From Anisakis pegreffii (taxonomy: Eukaryota; Nematoda; Chromadorea; Rhabditida; Anisakidae): 64,000 nt of DNA. The notes beneath the pieces were generated by a model that saw only the letters and a list, made by a program, of their open reading frames with translations, had not been told where the DNA came from and did no database searches. Location: the NCBI GenBank assembly GCA_035041965.1, contig JAPYMA010002197.1:1-64000 (forward strand). The letters are read 5' to 3'. The first letter of the stretch is position 1, and the number at the start of each line of letters is the position of its first letter. A program made the position numbers and the translations under genes. Shown here piece after piece: positions 24,648 through 37,400 of the stretch.

Positions 24648-24894
24648 GTGTTTATTCAATTCGTCGTATCTGTACTGAAAATTCTTCAACAGTAGTCATT
24701 GGACGACATTTGAGTGTTCCTGTTTCTCGCGAATCTCCTCTTTGCTCTCGTTATTCCGATATGATGACTGAGAGTTTTCAAAATATACCTGAAAGACGAC
24801 AATCTAATGAAGATTTCAAATTTGAAGATCGAATAGAGGAAAATAGATGGAAGCATTGGATGAAAATGTGGGCACGGATGAAAGACAGAGAATG
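24648..24894 (+). other. Orphan 3'-exon candidate of an unknown gene
   Basis: After the acceptor ACATTTTTAG the frame stays open for 81 codons to TGA at 24892-24894. It reads YSIRRICTENSSTVVIGR, then SVPVSRESPLCSRYSD and a charged tail RIEENRWKHWMKMWARM. Composition is coding-like and the acceptor is good. I found no upstream exon in the required phase and recognise no domain, so this may be a real terminal exon or chance. Confidence 0.25.
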
Positions 24895-25428
24895 AGATTC
24901 ATAGATTCATTGAACGTTCACGGAATAGAAAGAAGAGAGATGGACATATGCGTGTATTCAATGAACATAATGTAATTATTCGAGTGTATAGTGTAGCTGA
25001 TGACAGCTAATAGTCATCGAGCTTCGAAGGGTTAGTACGGAATAGGAGCAGCCATCATCTTAAGTTAGTTAGACTGAACGTAGTTTAACTGGCATTCCCA
25101 GGCTTGGAGGATAGCCGAAGACGAGCATTATTGGTTATATGAATGATAACTGAATGCTTATCGTCATGCAGGTTCTGACTGTAATTTCAAACCCGGTAAA
25201 ATCAGATTGAGTGCGATTGACTATTTATAGTTAGTAACAATCAAGCTTGGAGGCTAGTGTGATATATTGATGTTGAAAAAATGACGAAGAGGAATATTAT
25301 GTCTGATGCAAGCTATAAATGCAGCCATCTGAAAGAATGTGGTTCAAAGTCAGTCACAAACGTTTGCAGGATTAAATTGAGTGACTGATGCAACGATTTA
25401 AGTAATTCCAGACCCTCATGGATTGTTC

Positions 25429-26933
25429 TTATCTAACCTTCATGCGTAGTTCTCCTTGTGGTGGTCCGTAGTGTTCGGCCCAAACACTGGCACAAGTTGC
25501 ACCTTCTGGGGCTGGTATATGATAGATGCCAAAATGGTGTCGACCCGATTCAGGCGCTTGATTGTCACCTGGATGTCTGGAAATGATATTCATTGCATCC
25601 AGTTCAACGACTGAATAAAGCTGATCTAACGGTCTGATCTCAAATGCAGGATATCAGTAATCAAAAAAACATTATGGGAATCACCTATATGTGATTATCA
25701 CATCAACACTTTTACCATAATCCAAAATTCCAGTGGCTGGTCGAATGCGGAATAAATCATTTCGTGTACATTTCACTTTAAATGCTTGCCGACAATCACT
25801 ATCATTCGTCAGCTTCATTGATATACGTATCTCACCAAATACATCACCAACAAACACCAACTGAAATCCAAATTCGTGAACTTTTTTGAACGTTTCCATT
25901 AAACCGTTCTTCTAGTGAAGTGGTTCTCACAGGAGGTAAAATGAGCCATTTTCGGGAATTTGGAAGTGTGAAGGGTCGGGAAATTAGTATTTCGTGCAGT
26001 TGTTATGTTATGATAGAACGCCATTATGATTTTTTTTAACTCGGATATGTAAAGGCGGTTGGTTAATTAATGGCAACACTCTTCATCCTCTTATTTTCTG
26101 AGTATCATGAGCTCGTCCAGGCGAAACAGGGTTTTCATTCACTTTAACAGGGTTTTCATTCTTTTCTTTGCTATTGCAATCGCTCTCATAGCTTTTATCA
26201 CCAAAAGTGTTCTCTTCTGCTAATTTCTCATTCATTTCACTCAACAATTAAAGTCAAATTCTCATTCTATCAAATACACTCTATAATTGATCATTTAACT
26301 GTCGAACGTTGCTGAGCAGCACTATTCGATTGCTGTGTTGTTGATTTCTGTTGTCAACACTCGTCAACGTATCCAGTAAATAGTATATGCTACAGAATAA
26401 GAAATTGATTCGAACTGTGAAGTGAAATGAGACGAAATGAATGAGAAAAACTCATCAATAGAACTCTGTTCGCATGTAATAGCTATGAGAGCGAATACAA
26501 CACGTCTGAAAAGAATGAGAATTCATCTAAATCGCTTTGAAGTGAACGTGTCGTAGACAATAGCATTTCATGCAATCATAATCGATTGCAGTAATGAGCA
26601 ACAGAACGGTCTAGGACACTGATTTCTTTCACGCCGTCGAGAGATTTCCGGACCGGTTTTTCGTTATTTACTGACATTGTTGTATGAATAGTAAGTTCTT
26701 GCATCTCGTATCTTATATCACGAAAATCTGCTTCTCTCAGACTTCCTGCAGTAAAATTTCTGTTCAATTTTATCATAACGGTGTTTTTCACTGAATTGGT
26801 AGTTCAGACTGAATAAAATAACATTTCAGATGATCGTTGACATGAAAACCTTGTCACTCGGTTCAATGGTGAGTTGAAAATTACGTTCCTTTACCGCTGG
26901 ATCGAATCTCAGCCTGTTCCTACGTCGGCTCAT
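25429..26933 (-). CDS. MSP-domain protein, 3 exons, 135 aa
   Basis: Exons: 26933-26850, 25860-25685 and 25576-25429; phases close exactly and give 136 codons including stop. The protein starts MSRRRNRLRFDPAVKE and is then a single major-sperm-protein fold: FQLTIEPSDK, LVFVGDVFGEIRISMKLTND, FKVKCTRNDLFRIRPATG, ILDYGKSVDVIITYR, and HHFGIYHIPAPEGA with WAEHYGPPQGELRMKVR at the end. MSP proteins build the motility cytoskeleton of nematode sperm, and small MSP-domain relatives are often sperm-specific. Which subfamily this belongs to I cannot say. The LxIxPSDK motif, the RPATG turn and the immunoglobulin-like strand pattern are clear. An hAT-like element fills most of intron 1. Confidence 0.9.
25918..26705 (+). 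mobile_element. hAT-like element, copy 2, right end missing
   Basis: The left end AAGTGGTTCTCACAGG matches the family. The body aligns with copy 1 through the AGTAAGTT-TTGCATC words, with at least one local duplication (AACAGGGTTTTCATTC twice near 26130-26160). Similarity ends at about 26705, before the right inverted repeat. It sits in intron 1 of the MSP gene. Confidence 0.82.
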
Positions 26934-26998
26934 CCTCTAAAAAAATTCTGATTCTAACGTTATGAATGGTACAATTCCCTGAATTGATCTCTTTTATA
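26934..26998 (-). promoter_or_regulatory. TATA box and possible trans-splice acceptor of the MSP gene
   Basis: On the minus strand ACTATAAAAG (26991-27000; TATAAAA at 26992-26998) lies about 60 bases before the ATG. A TTTTTTTAG immediately precedes AGG-ATG at 26933. The first looks like a core promoter, the second like a spliced-leader acceptor. Both are judged by position and consensus only. Confidence 0.4.
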
Positions 26999-26999
26999 G

Positions 27000-28685
27000 T
27001 GTTTAAAAACGTAGATTCTGCATAACTGAGGCATTTGAATAGTTGCAAATTCGGAAATATATTGCACGCCTTTATGCCTCAATTTCATTAACGTCAGTAT
27101 GAGATTGTGAGGTGTGGTATAGAATGGAACACGATAGAAAAAAGTGAAATTTATGAACATTTTCATTTATTGTTCAAAAAAAGACAATCAAATGAGAAAA
27201 TGAAACAAATTTGGCGATAAAAGGCACGACTTTCAGCATTCCTATTATTATTTTCAACATTACATTATTAAATTTTTGTACATATGCGTGATCGTTCAAA
27301 CAATATCTTTCTTCCACCGAGAGAAATGTGACCAGTGGGCATCATTTGGAAATTTGTCTATCGAAATGTGGATGAACAACCAAATTGATCATTTTCACAG
27401 ATTGAAACAAAACGGATGCTTCATATTCGTTTTAGGTAGTAGGGAATTACTGTGTTAAACGATCAAGCATATGCACATATACAACTTCAACTATACAATA
27501 TTACAGGCTGCTGCATGGAAATGCAAAAGAAGAAGCTGATGAAGACTGAACGATATTCATTTCGATCTTTCATGAATGAATTTCAATAGATTCGAACGAG
27601 GAATCTTATGGAAAAACTTAAGGGAGTTTTTGATAGATAAGCATGTGAAATATCACAAAACAGAATAATGGTAAACAAAAATAGCGATTGATCACATAGA
27701 ACAATGAACAGTTGATCATTGCCGTACGTGCATGATCAATCAGCACATTCGCATTCATCCGAATGCAATTATTTGCATGATCTGTAGAACTCATTATCAA
27801 TGATAATCGAAATGAGCAGAGCAGTTGCTAAAATATTCGAAGATATTGATAAAATCAGTGAAAGAAATACTTATCAACTAAAAGTAATGGTTCTCACGTT
27901 ACAGGAATGATACTGAGATTACTTTTGCATTTTTGATTTTATCGTAAAAAGATTTTTCCGTTTCGCTGTCCCTTATCAGAATTTGTGACTGCTGGCATTG
28001 AGCAATACATTGCACATTCGAATGGCTGGCTGATCGAGTGGACATACGCATACAGAAATTGAAAATAAAATGACCAATGAACGAAAGAAACCCGACGCAT
28101 TAACTGAGCCCTACATAGTAAAGCATTTGAAAGTCGACATTATTCACAGATCAATTACAGTGACAATACTATTCATAGAACCTTACCAACTTTTACCATT
28201 CATTCGCGCAGTATTCAACAAAATTCATCAAATTATCATTCTCACCATATACATCATCGAAAAACAAAATTAGAACAAGAATAAATGAAGAAGTTATTTC
28301 TTTGGTCGACGAATACAATTTCCATTGGCAACATTGGCTCATTTTGTTGCATTTGTTTTGCGTTACAATGACACTTTTGTGTATTTCGGCTGAAATCATC
28401 AAAGTTTTTCTGTGTTACGAATCGAATTCATCATCATCATCATCACATTCGTCAAAATGAAAGAATAGAGTTCAGATTGCAAGACAACTCTTCACGTTCC
28501 AGCGTGCACGAGACGTCTTTTGCAGAAGTGTAGAACTGATTCTCAATCAGTTACTTTGAAATTTGCATGCATGAGGGAATAATCACCAAAATTCCATTTG
28601 ACACTATTGAGCTTGTACAGATCTTATATGTGCGCATTCCATGCCATTGCTGCTGATCCTGTCGGCTTTAACAAACTCCATTTCA
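27000..28685. other. No supported gene between the MSP gene and unc-13
   Basis: AT-rich intergenic DNA holding the 3' flank of unc-13. Open frames on both strands lack splice context and composition bias. A short TGGTTCTCACG word near 27888 recalls the hAT-like end but has no partner. Confidence 0.45.
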
Positions 28686-31481
28686 TTACCCAAGTCGACC
28701 AGTTATCGTCTGATTGCTTACAGATGCTGCTATAGTGGACTCCGTCTCGAAGCGACACTCAGACTTGAGACGGACGAATTCTCGTGCGATTTCATCCGTT
28801 TGACGTTGACTCAGTATCCTGTAGACAATTAAGGATGACACTCAGGAAACCATTTGATTCAGTCGCAAAAAAATGCTTTTAGGAATCTGCTAGCACGACA
28901 TTATCAAATGCTAGAGTTTATCTCACTAAGAATATATCTCAATTTGTTAAAGTGCTTGACAAATTGAACTGAATTGCGCGCATTCAAAGAAATTTGGTTG
29001 CGATTATGAGAAGCGAATCTTTGATAATGTGGTGCTTTTCATTTTTTTGAGAGAGAAAGTTTCTGACCTGAGCAAAATCAATCCGGTTTCATCAATATGG
29101 AATCGTCGTCCAAGTTGTACCCAGCAAGCGCACGAGCCTTGTTCAACAACACCCGCCAGCTGCAGCACTCCAACGCCAACGATACGATCTTCACGAGCAA
29201 AACAATAGTCCTTCACTTGAAACATCAACTCGTAGTGTTCTGGTTCACCTTCATTACCAAGGAAGCTGAAATGCTCAAATTTGAGTGCTAAGAAAACACC
29301 TATTGTAATGTGCACGAAACACTTATCGCAGACACTTATGAATCTTATTGCAATGTTCATCAAATTTCAAAGTAAATATTTGATCGCTTAGAGCAAAATC
29401 ATATTGAGTATACACAATCGTGATTTGTTACAAAAATGTTGATTCACGGATTAAGCAAAATGTTTTTCTTCGATAGATGTGAATTTTCACAGAATTTCCT
29501 CTCCTCTCATAGATATTTTTACTTCATAGAACACTTTCAGGCATGCGGAAAAAAAGAGCATATCAAAATCTTACAAATGAAACGTCTCGTTGAATTTTGG
29601 TGCCCAATTGCCGGCTTTCGATTTTGTGGCCATCTTACGCTTCTTATCCGCTAAATGCGGACCAACTAAGTGAATCTCCACAAACGGTTTGAAGACGCTT
29701 GCGGTTTGCCACCTCAGATCGTTTGCAGCCAAAACTGAAACGATAGAATGGTGGTTAGTTAGGTGGAGAAATGACTGTGAAAAAAGAAACTCCAAGGGGA
29801 ATGATTGGCAAGTCGGGAAAGGATCATTGAGTTCTCTCTGGGAATTATATCTTCTTGATCTGGAGCGATGATTAAAACAGTTAATTTCTTTTCTAGTTAA
29901 GGATTGAGAGATGAACGTACTTTTCACTGTAACTTTCTGCTCTCCTGTTCCGGGATGACTGAACAGATCCACTTGAACGCTGACCTCTCCAACAGGTTGC
30001 TCTTGTGATGGCAAATCTGAAATTTCTCTTTGCTAGCTCAATATTCCTTAATATTATCTCAGTCGATCGCAACTATGGATTCGCCTACCTCGAATTAACG
30101 CATATAAAATACTAAAGTGGAGTGTTATCGCTGTGCCGACTTAGCAATCTCTATCAAGAATTTGATTTAGATTATCGTGAGTTTTGAGAAAATTTCAATT
30201 TATCGGATTGAAACGAAGGGATTAGACAAATGCAATATGAACTCTCTATCAGATTTCACTGATGAACTTGAGATTTCCATCGAATATTTTCTAAAAACCG
30301 TTATAAAAAAATTGGACGATCCCTCTTATTGGACTGAGAAGAATTTTGTGCCGTTGACAACGTTTTTTGTTCTGGAATGATAATTTCAAATGAATTTCTC
30401 GTTTCTAGCTCAATATTCCTCACAATCAATATTCTCTTAGTCGATCGCAACTATAGATTTGTCTATTTCGAGTTAATGCAGACAAAATGTTAAAGTGGAG
30501 TGTTGCCGATTCAGCAGTATCTATCAGGAATTTTATTGAGATTATTGTCGATTTTGAGAGAGAAGTATCCTTGAAGGTTTAATCAACGAAAACCGATAAA
30601 ATAAACACCAGCTACACTACTACGATGAAATGAATCGAAAGGATAGTCTCAAATGCATAAAGTGCACTCATATTCAATCAACATCTGTGCTTACTGGTAA
30701 TAAACACAAAAGTGCATCAATTCAATTAGGCGTTATGAGTAAAAAAGTTATCGATTCAGTTGCACTCTCAAAACGAACAAAACTTCGTTTATGGATAAAG
30801 CTTTAAGAGGAATCTTCAAAACACTGACTACAAACTGAAATGCCATTGATGCGGCAAAACCTTACAGTGCAATAAGCATGATTCATAAAACAGATATGCG
30901 TTTCTTGGAGATTCTTCCGTGTTTTTCTTTTTCAAAAAATTTTCAGCTCATGTCGTGACTAGCGCGAAAAGCCAGCATACAATGATGATAGTACTTAAAG
31001 AAGATGGTACTTAAGTCAAATAGAAATGATTGAACAATGGGCCGATAGTGTACTGGTGTAGCGCTGGGCTTTGAGGATCCGATCTGTTCAGAAGGCGTGA
31101 ATTCGATTCCGTGTCGGTCCAAAATCTTTGACAAAGTTTGATCTCATTCGAGAGATAATTGAGAGGGCTTAGTTTCGACAGCTCATTCGTATCTGCTGTA
31201 ATTTGTCTTACAAAATACTCTCGAAAGCCTAAAAGGACAGCAATAATGACAGCACCTTGTTGTTTTTGACTCGTAATGAATGTTTTGATGAGCTGCTCAG
31301 TGGTTTGCGTGTACAGTGAAAGTGCGTATTTGAGCGATTGCAATTCGGGCGATTTCTCAAAGAAGGACTTCTTCAGGCCTTGACCACCTGCATGGAAGCA
31401 CTCCTTGATGGCATCCAACGCTGCGTCCAGCACTGTACATTGCTTTGGTGTTAACGAACGTTCACATTCTCGTGCCATATC
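28686..31481 (-). CDS. unc-13: unc-13 exons 21-25: MUN end, C2C domain, C-terminus
   Basis: Exon 21 (31481-31256) encodes [33 protein letters not shown] and [19 protein letters not shown]. Exon 22 (30016-29921) begins C2C with [19 protein letters not shown]. Exons 23-24 give [50 protein letters not shown] and [19 protein letters not shown]. Exon 25 (28818-28686) gives [18 protein letters not shown] and ends TGRLG with TAA at 28688-28686. As in other UNC-13 proteins the C2C loops lack the usual calcium-binding Asp residues. C2C contributes to vesicle-membrane bridging. Confidence 0.95.
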
Positions 31482-34400
31482 CTTGAAACAAAACGATCGT
31501 TCATCCAAAATATTTTCTTTTTTTGCGTAGTCTCAAAATTCTTCCAAAAGTTTACCAAAATCCAAAAGTAAACAACGAGCAGCTAGCTAGCTGTCTCACG
31601 GTGAAATGCATGAGAATATTAAGTTTTGCAGTTCTTTGAATATCAGATTACAAGAAATTCGATTGAATAGCTTCAATTATGATAATGCAGCAGGGTTCGT
31701 AACAAGACGGTATCAGTTTCATTCGAAACGTTGCAAAAAACGTGAGTGAAACTGGATGCATCGATTCAGCTACCTAATGAACACAACTCCTGTTGCATAC
31801 CCCTCCTGAGAAACACTTGATATTTTTTCATTCGATGAGAAATGAATTTGACTTCAGCGCTTTGAAATTCGTTCATAGTTTTGCGTTCATGCCACTCATC
31901 AAGAGAGAGGGAGGGATAGGGACAGATGGGACACATCGACTGAACTCATTATGAGAAAGATCCTCGTGCTCTTGGAATATGCAGCGGTTTCAAGTTGCCC
32001 AATCAAATGAATGTTCTCAGTCTTCGGAATGATATGGCATAGCGAAAAAAAGAAAAAGAAAACGGTATGAACGGTTCGAAATGCTCGAAGCAGTCATCAA
32101 ATGTGAATAAATGTAACCAACCATCATTTCCTTGACTGAACTCATGCTTTTAACATCTTTCAGATGCGAGGACATCAACTTGGTTACATCACCGATCTTT
32201 GCGTTTGGTAATTGCTTCAGAAGCTGAAATTTTCCAAACGATCAAAAAAGGCAGTAAAAACAGATGGATGAGCATTGCAAGGAGTAAATTCAGAAAGAAA
32301 CTCCATCACATAACGTTCATGGTCATGCAAGAAAATGAATTGGCTACGACGATACGAAATCAATTAAAGAGAGTCATTTTCTATCGTCACGTCACATCTC
32401 ATCTTTTAGAATCTGCACCACTTATTGCCAGCGGAATAAAGCATTTTCTTGGATCTTCCCTCATCCACGGAATTTGAGTTTAATGCAGTGATTGGCTAAC
32501 AGAAAATCTAGTTTCTATTATGTGGAATTGAACAATTAGCAAGCATAATATGGATAAGAGCACACAACATCAGAAAAACAAACCGCTTTATTATCAAGTG
32601 GTGGCAGCACAACAATCTTCTCCATACTCGATATGGTGATCTTCCATAGCTCCTTCAGCAAATATTTGAGCACTGTTTTTTCACACTGTGAAGCGTACTG
32701 CTGCAGCTTGTCTTCGAGAAGCTCCATCAATGGCTCCAGCACTGCATCAACCTCCTAGAAGTGAGACGTGAGATCATTGCTTGAAATTTAAACTTTTCCA
32801 CTGAATGAATGAGTTGACTACTCAAAACAGAAATATTAATAGAAACATATGAAATATTAATAGGACACCAGAGAGTATAAGCAATGAAACGAGCGACTCA
32901 GTTAAATCGCTCCCAACGCCAAAATGCAATCCATATGTGCTGCAGGCAAAAACGAAGTCTCTGAAGGGACAGCATAAATTCAACGCTACAAATGCACAAG
33001 ACATTTAAAGAGTGACTTGAATCCTCTTCCTTCAACTTGCATGCAAAACTCCAACAGACAACTCACTCCAGCCAGCTGACTCTTCTGCAATTGTGGTCCC
33101 TTGATTCTGCACAGAATAGCAGCCAGTGTATTCATGTGCTCGTGGATTTTCGGTATTAAACTGTCAGCGAACTGGGCGGCGAGTTTATCGAGTACGGCGT
33201 TCAACTTCTTCTGCAGATTCGTCAGAACCGTGTTCGCAGCCGGATCTAGATTCGGTCCACCCATATTTTCATAGATCTTTTCTAGTTGAACCCTGGAAAT
33301 AAGTTGGAGAAATCATCTCAGTGAACACGCAGCTGTCCAGCTATTGAAACAATCACACGACGAAAAATGCGATCAAATTGACGCATCCAGATCATCGCAA
33401 TACAGAAAAGCAATTGCGGGTTGGACGCATCAAATGTGACGAATTGAATGAGAATAGAAACTGAACTCTTAAAAACATCGGAAATAAATGAAGAACGTTT
33501 CTAAGATATGCTCAAAAGTTACCACCCACCTGAGTTGCTGAACATTATTCATCAATATACACGCCAACTTCTCATTACTCACAAATTTACCGAAATCCTT
33601 CTGTACCATATCAGCATAAGCCAACAACACTTTGTTGAGTGTTTTCGAGAAACGTTTCATCATATCCGCGAATACTTCCGGATTTGGACAATCCATCTGC
33701 AACAGAAAACTAATTAATTGTTTTCAATTAATTAATTAAAGACAATTAATTAATTAAGAAAATTAATTGTCTTTCAACTACGCTGCAAAGTTTCAAAATT
33801 CAGATGGCTTATAACTAAATTCATCCAGCTTTTAGAGCGGCGATAACAGCGAAGTTTGTTAAGGTAAGACTGGGAAAGACGAACAATTTTGATACAACTG
33901 ATCAAAATGAGCATATCATTATTAAAGCATTTGAGTAGTACGATTGCGATTAAATGCTTTTTGCGTTACATTATCATGGGAATATGACAATTTTGCGATG
34001 AATATTTAATGACGGAATATTTATAAAACAACACAAATGAAATGATGACCTGTTTCAGTAGTTTAAGTGCTTCATTGAGCTGTGTGAACACATCAACAAC
34101 TGAATTCGAGAATTTTGTATGTTCGGATGTTTGTGGGAAATTATCGGACTTATCGCGATTGTACGCATTCCTTAGAATGTCCATCGAGTGTTCATCGTTC
34201 TCATTCAACCAATCCATTACAAATGGTATAAACCATCTAAAATTGAGGCTATTTCAACTTACAACGTAATAAGGGACAGTGGATCTCATAGGGATGAAAT
34301 TACCTATTTGGGGTAATTTGGAGGTGTAAAAGGGTAATGAAAGGTCGAGAAATTAGGATTTCATGCAGTTGTTATGTTATAGAGAACACCATTGTGATGG

Positions 34401-37400
34401 TATCTTCTAACTCGGGAAGGTAGATGCGGTTAGATGATGGCAACATTCTGCTATTTTCTGAATATCATTAGCTCGTCCGAGCCTATCAGGGTTTTCATTC
34501 GTTTTACAGGATTTTCATTCTTTTTCTTGCTGTTGTAGTCGCTCTCATAGCTTTTATCACCAAAACTGTTCTCTTCTGCTAATTTCTCATTCATTTCACT
34601 CAACAGTTAAAGTCAAATTCTCATTCTATCAATTACACTCTATAAATGACCATTTGACTGTCGAATATTGTTGAGCAATAATATTCCAATGTTGCATTGT
34701 TGATTTCGGCTGTCAACACTCGTCAACGTAACCAGTAAATAGTATATGCTACAGAATAAGAAAATGATTCTAACTGTAAAGTGAAATGAAACGAAGTGAA
34801 TGAGAAAAAGTCATCAATAGAACTCTGTTTTCATGTAATAGCTATGAGAGTGAATACAACACGTCTGAAAAGAATGAGAATTCATCTAAATCGCTTTGAA
34901 GTGAACGTGTCACAGACAATAGCTTTTCATGCAATCATAATCGATTGCAATACTGAGCAACACAACGCTCTAGGATAGTGGTTCTCATAAGAAGTGAAAT
35001 TGCCGTTTTGGGTAATATTATTGGGGGGAGCGGGAGTGACGGCAACCTGTCAAATCATCATAAGAGGCGATGGAGCACCCCAACGTGAGAACCACTCTAA
35101 TAGAAGATCTGCTTAACTAGGAGATATCAGGTACCCCAAATTGGCGAAGCATTAAAATATGCACTTGAGGCAATCAATTAGCACGAAGCATCGCAACGAT
35201 GATGATTAGTTCGCCGATGTTTGTGGCATGGATAAAGTTCTGGAATAGGAACAGATTGAAATGTCATAAAGCTTGAAACTAACGCAGGAAATTCTGGTAT
35301 GGATGCTTTATATTGCGGCATATCGGCCACATACTTGAAATAGAATCCCTTCACTTTGAAATACAAATTCATATATTCCGGAGTTGAGCATTTCTTTGAC
35401 GCCGCATGTTCTGCAATCAGTCAATCAATCAGGTGGATGGCTTAGCTCACTTCGAATGGTGCCGTTCGAATTGACTATGATAGCAAAACCGTTTCGGTTG
35501 CTATTAGAAATTAATGTTCGATTATGGAACGACGGCACATTAGATGGGCACATCGCGATTTGCATCGAAACAAATCATAAGACATTTGGAATTAAAGTTA
35601 TTATTAGTTATTAGTTTATGTTAGTTATTAGTTTAAAGTTATTCGTTTATGTGATGCTGCAGTTTCCACACAGCACGTAAACAAATTTCCAACTGCCATT
35701 ATGCTGTTGACTTTAAAAGTCTCTATGAGAATCTGAAGGAAATGCTTTTATGACATATCCGGAAATAATTAAAGTTCTTGCGGAAGCATTCGGTCACAGA
35801 AATGAACGAATTAGTGAATTAATGAATACGAGACCTTTACGATGAATCGTAAAGGTTTTAGAGTTTATGAATGCGATAAGAATGTGCAATTTTTCATTCT
35901 CTTCTATCGAAATTTTCTTCCCTATCGCACAAATAGTTCAAAAGAAAAAACACAGATCAAAAGTAAGTTTTCTTCACGCAAGAGCGGTAATAATGTTCTG
36001 ATGAGAAATTTTCATAGCTCAACGAGCGTAAGCTTTTAGGTTAATCGAAAAACACGCACTGCTCTTGTCCTCTTGTGAAATTAGCCGTTAGGCTTTAATC
36101 ATCAGGTGAATGAATACACAGCAGTGTAAGCTCGTCTCTTCGAGCAAACGATTTGCACAATCGAATGCGACAACGAGAACAACTGAGTGGAAGAAGTTAG
36201 TCGAGATTTCAAGTCAAGTCTCAAGCAATTCCCTCAAGTCAAAAAGCCGCAAAATGATTAGCCGTCTTTAAGTCGAGATAGCACAAAATGGAACGGGAGG
36301 AAACGGGCAGTGCCTGTGTCGAATAGAAAAACAATATCGCGAATTAATCAAGTAAAAGAATTCGCTTCGTTTCGGCTTTTCGAACGTTCCGAGATACAAC
36401 CCATTGCTCAGAGAGGTTATCTTGAGAGTATTGCTTGAAAAGGAATCACACCATTGTAAAGGAACAATCACAACAAGCAGTAGTAACCTTCAAGCGCCAT
36501 CTGCAGATCAGTTTTATACAATTGCCAGAGTGTTGCAGCCGACAGGTTACCAATATTGAGTTCTTGAGGGAATTGATTGAGCACCGGCGTATAGATGTGT
36601 TTATCGTCTTCGATCACTCGCATCATGTAATCCAAAAAATCAAACCAAAATTTCACACTATCCGCTGTTGGCCCGCCGTCTTCACAACATGATTCGAACA
36701 TCAACTGATAGGTTGCCTTAAGAAATCACAAATTATTTATGCCAGCCCTCAATTGAATTTGTAGAGCACTATATTCAGTTGAATTAACACCTGAACATTC
36801 AATGGTGACCAGCTGTAGACGGTTCAGATGATGTTAAGTTATGTGTTCCATATTCTGATGACAACAACGAACGCTCATTATTACAGAAGGCATTGGATTC
36901 AGTCATTCAGTTAATCATGAAACTTTTGAAAACCGCAGAGTTAGTTTGATGCACAAAATTATGACTTACTACATCCATTCCATCAGAATACGTTCAAAAT
37001 CACTCAATTTTGCATGTAGCACACGAAATCTCGCCTACAAACTACCTAGAAAGCGTACAAATAATATCATCCAATAGTTACTTTCGAATACAATAGCAGT
37101 TTCATGCAATGACTTTTCATCAGATATTTTATCCTCGAAAACAATATTTGCTCTTTCAAAAAGCGACTTGACCAACTACTCATTGCGCATTTGAAAGCGA
37201 CTGTTAATTTGGACCGAAGGCATTTTAAATGCTGGACTTCATCACTGGATTGTGAGGTTAGCCTATAAATATTATTGCCATCTTATTACCCAAAATTTTC
37301 GTTCGTTACCTTACTGTTTTGTGTTCACATGTACTTTTAGCTGTGTTCTTCCTTCTCAAAATGTCGGAGCTTTAGCACGAAACATTAATTGATTGAATCC

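Noticed and set aside
25861..25899. ATG at 25899 as the start of the MSP protein
   Set aside because: The acceptor GATTTCAG at 25861 and the upstream exon ending TIEPSDK rebuild the conserved MSP N-terminus in phase, so the frame upstream of 25860 is intron.
28641..28832. A plus-strand 63-codon frame
   Set aside because: It is the shadow of the last unc-13 exon (28818-28686), which matches the UNC-13 C-terminus in phase.
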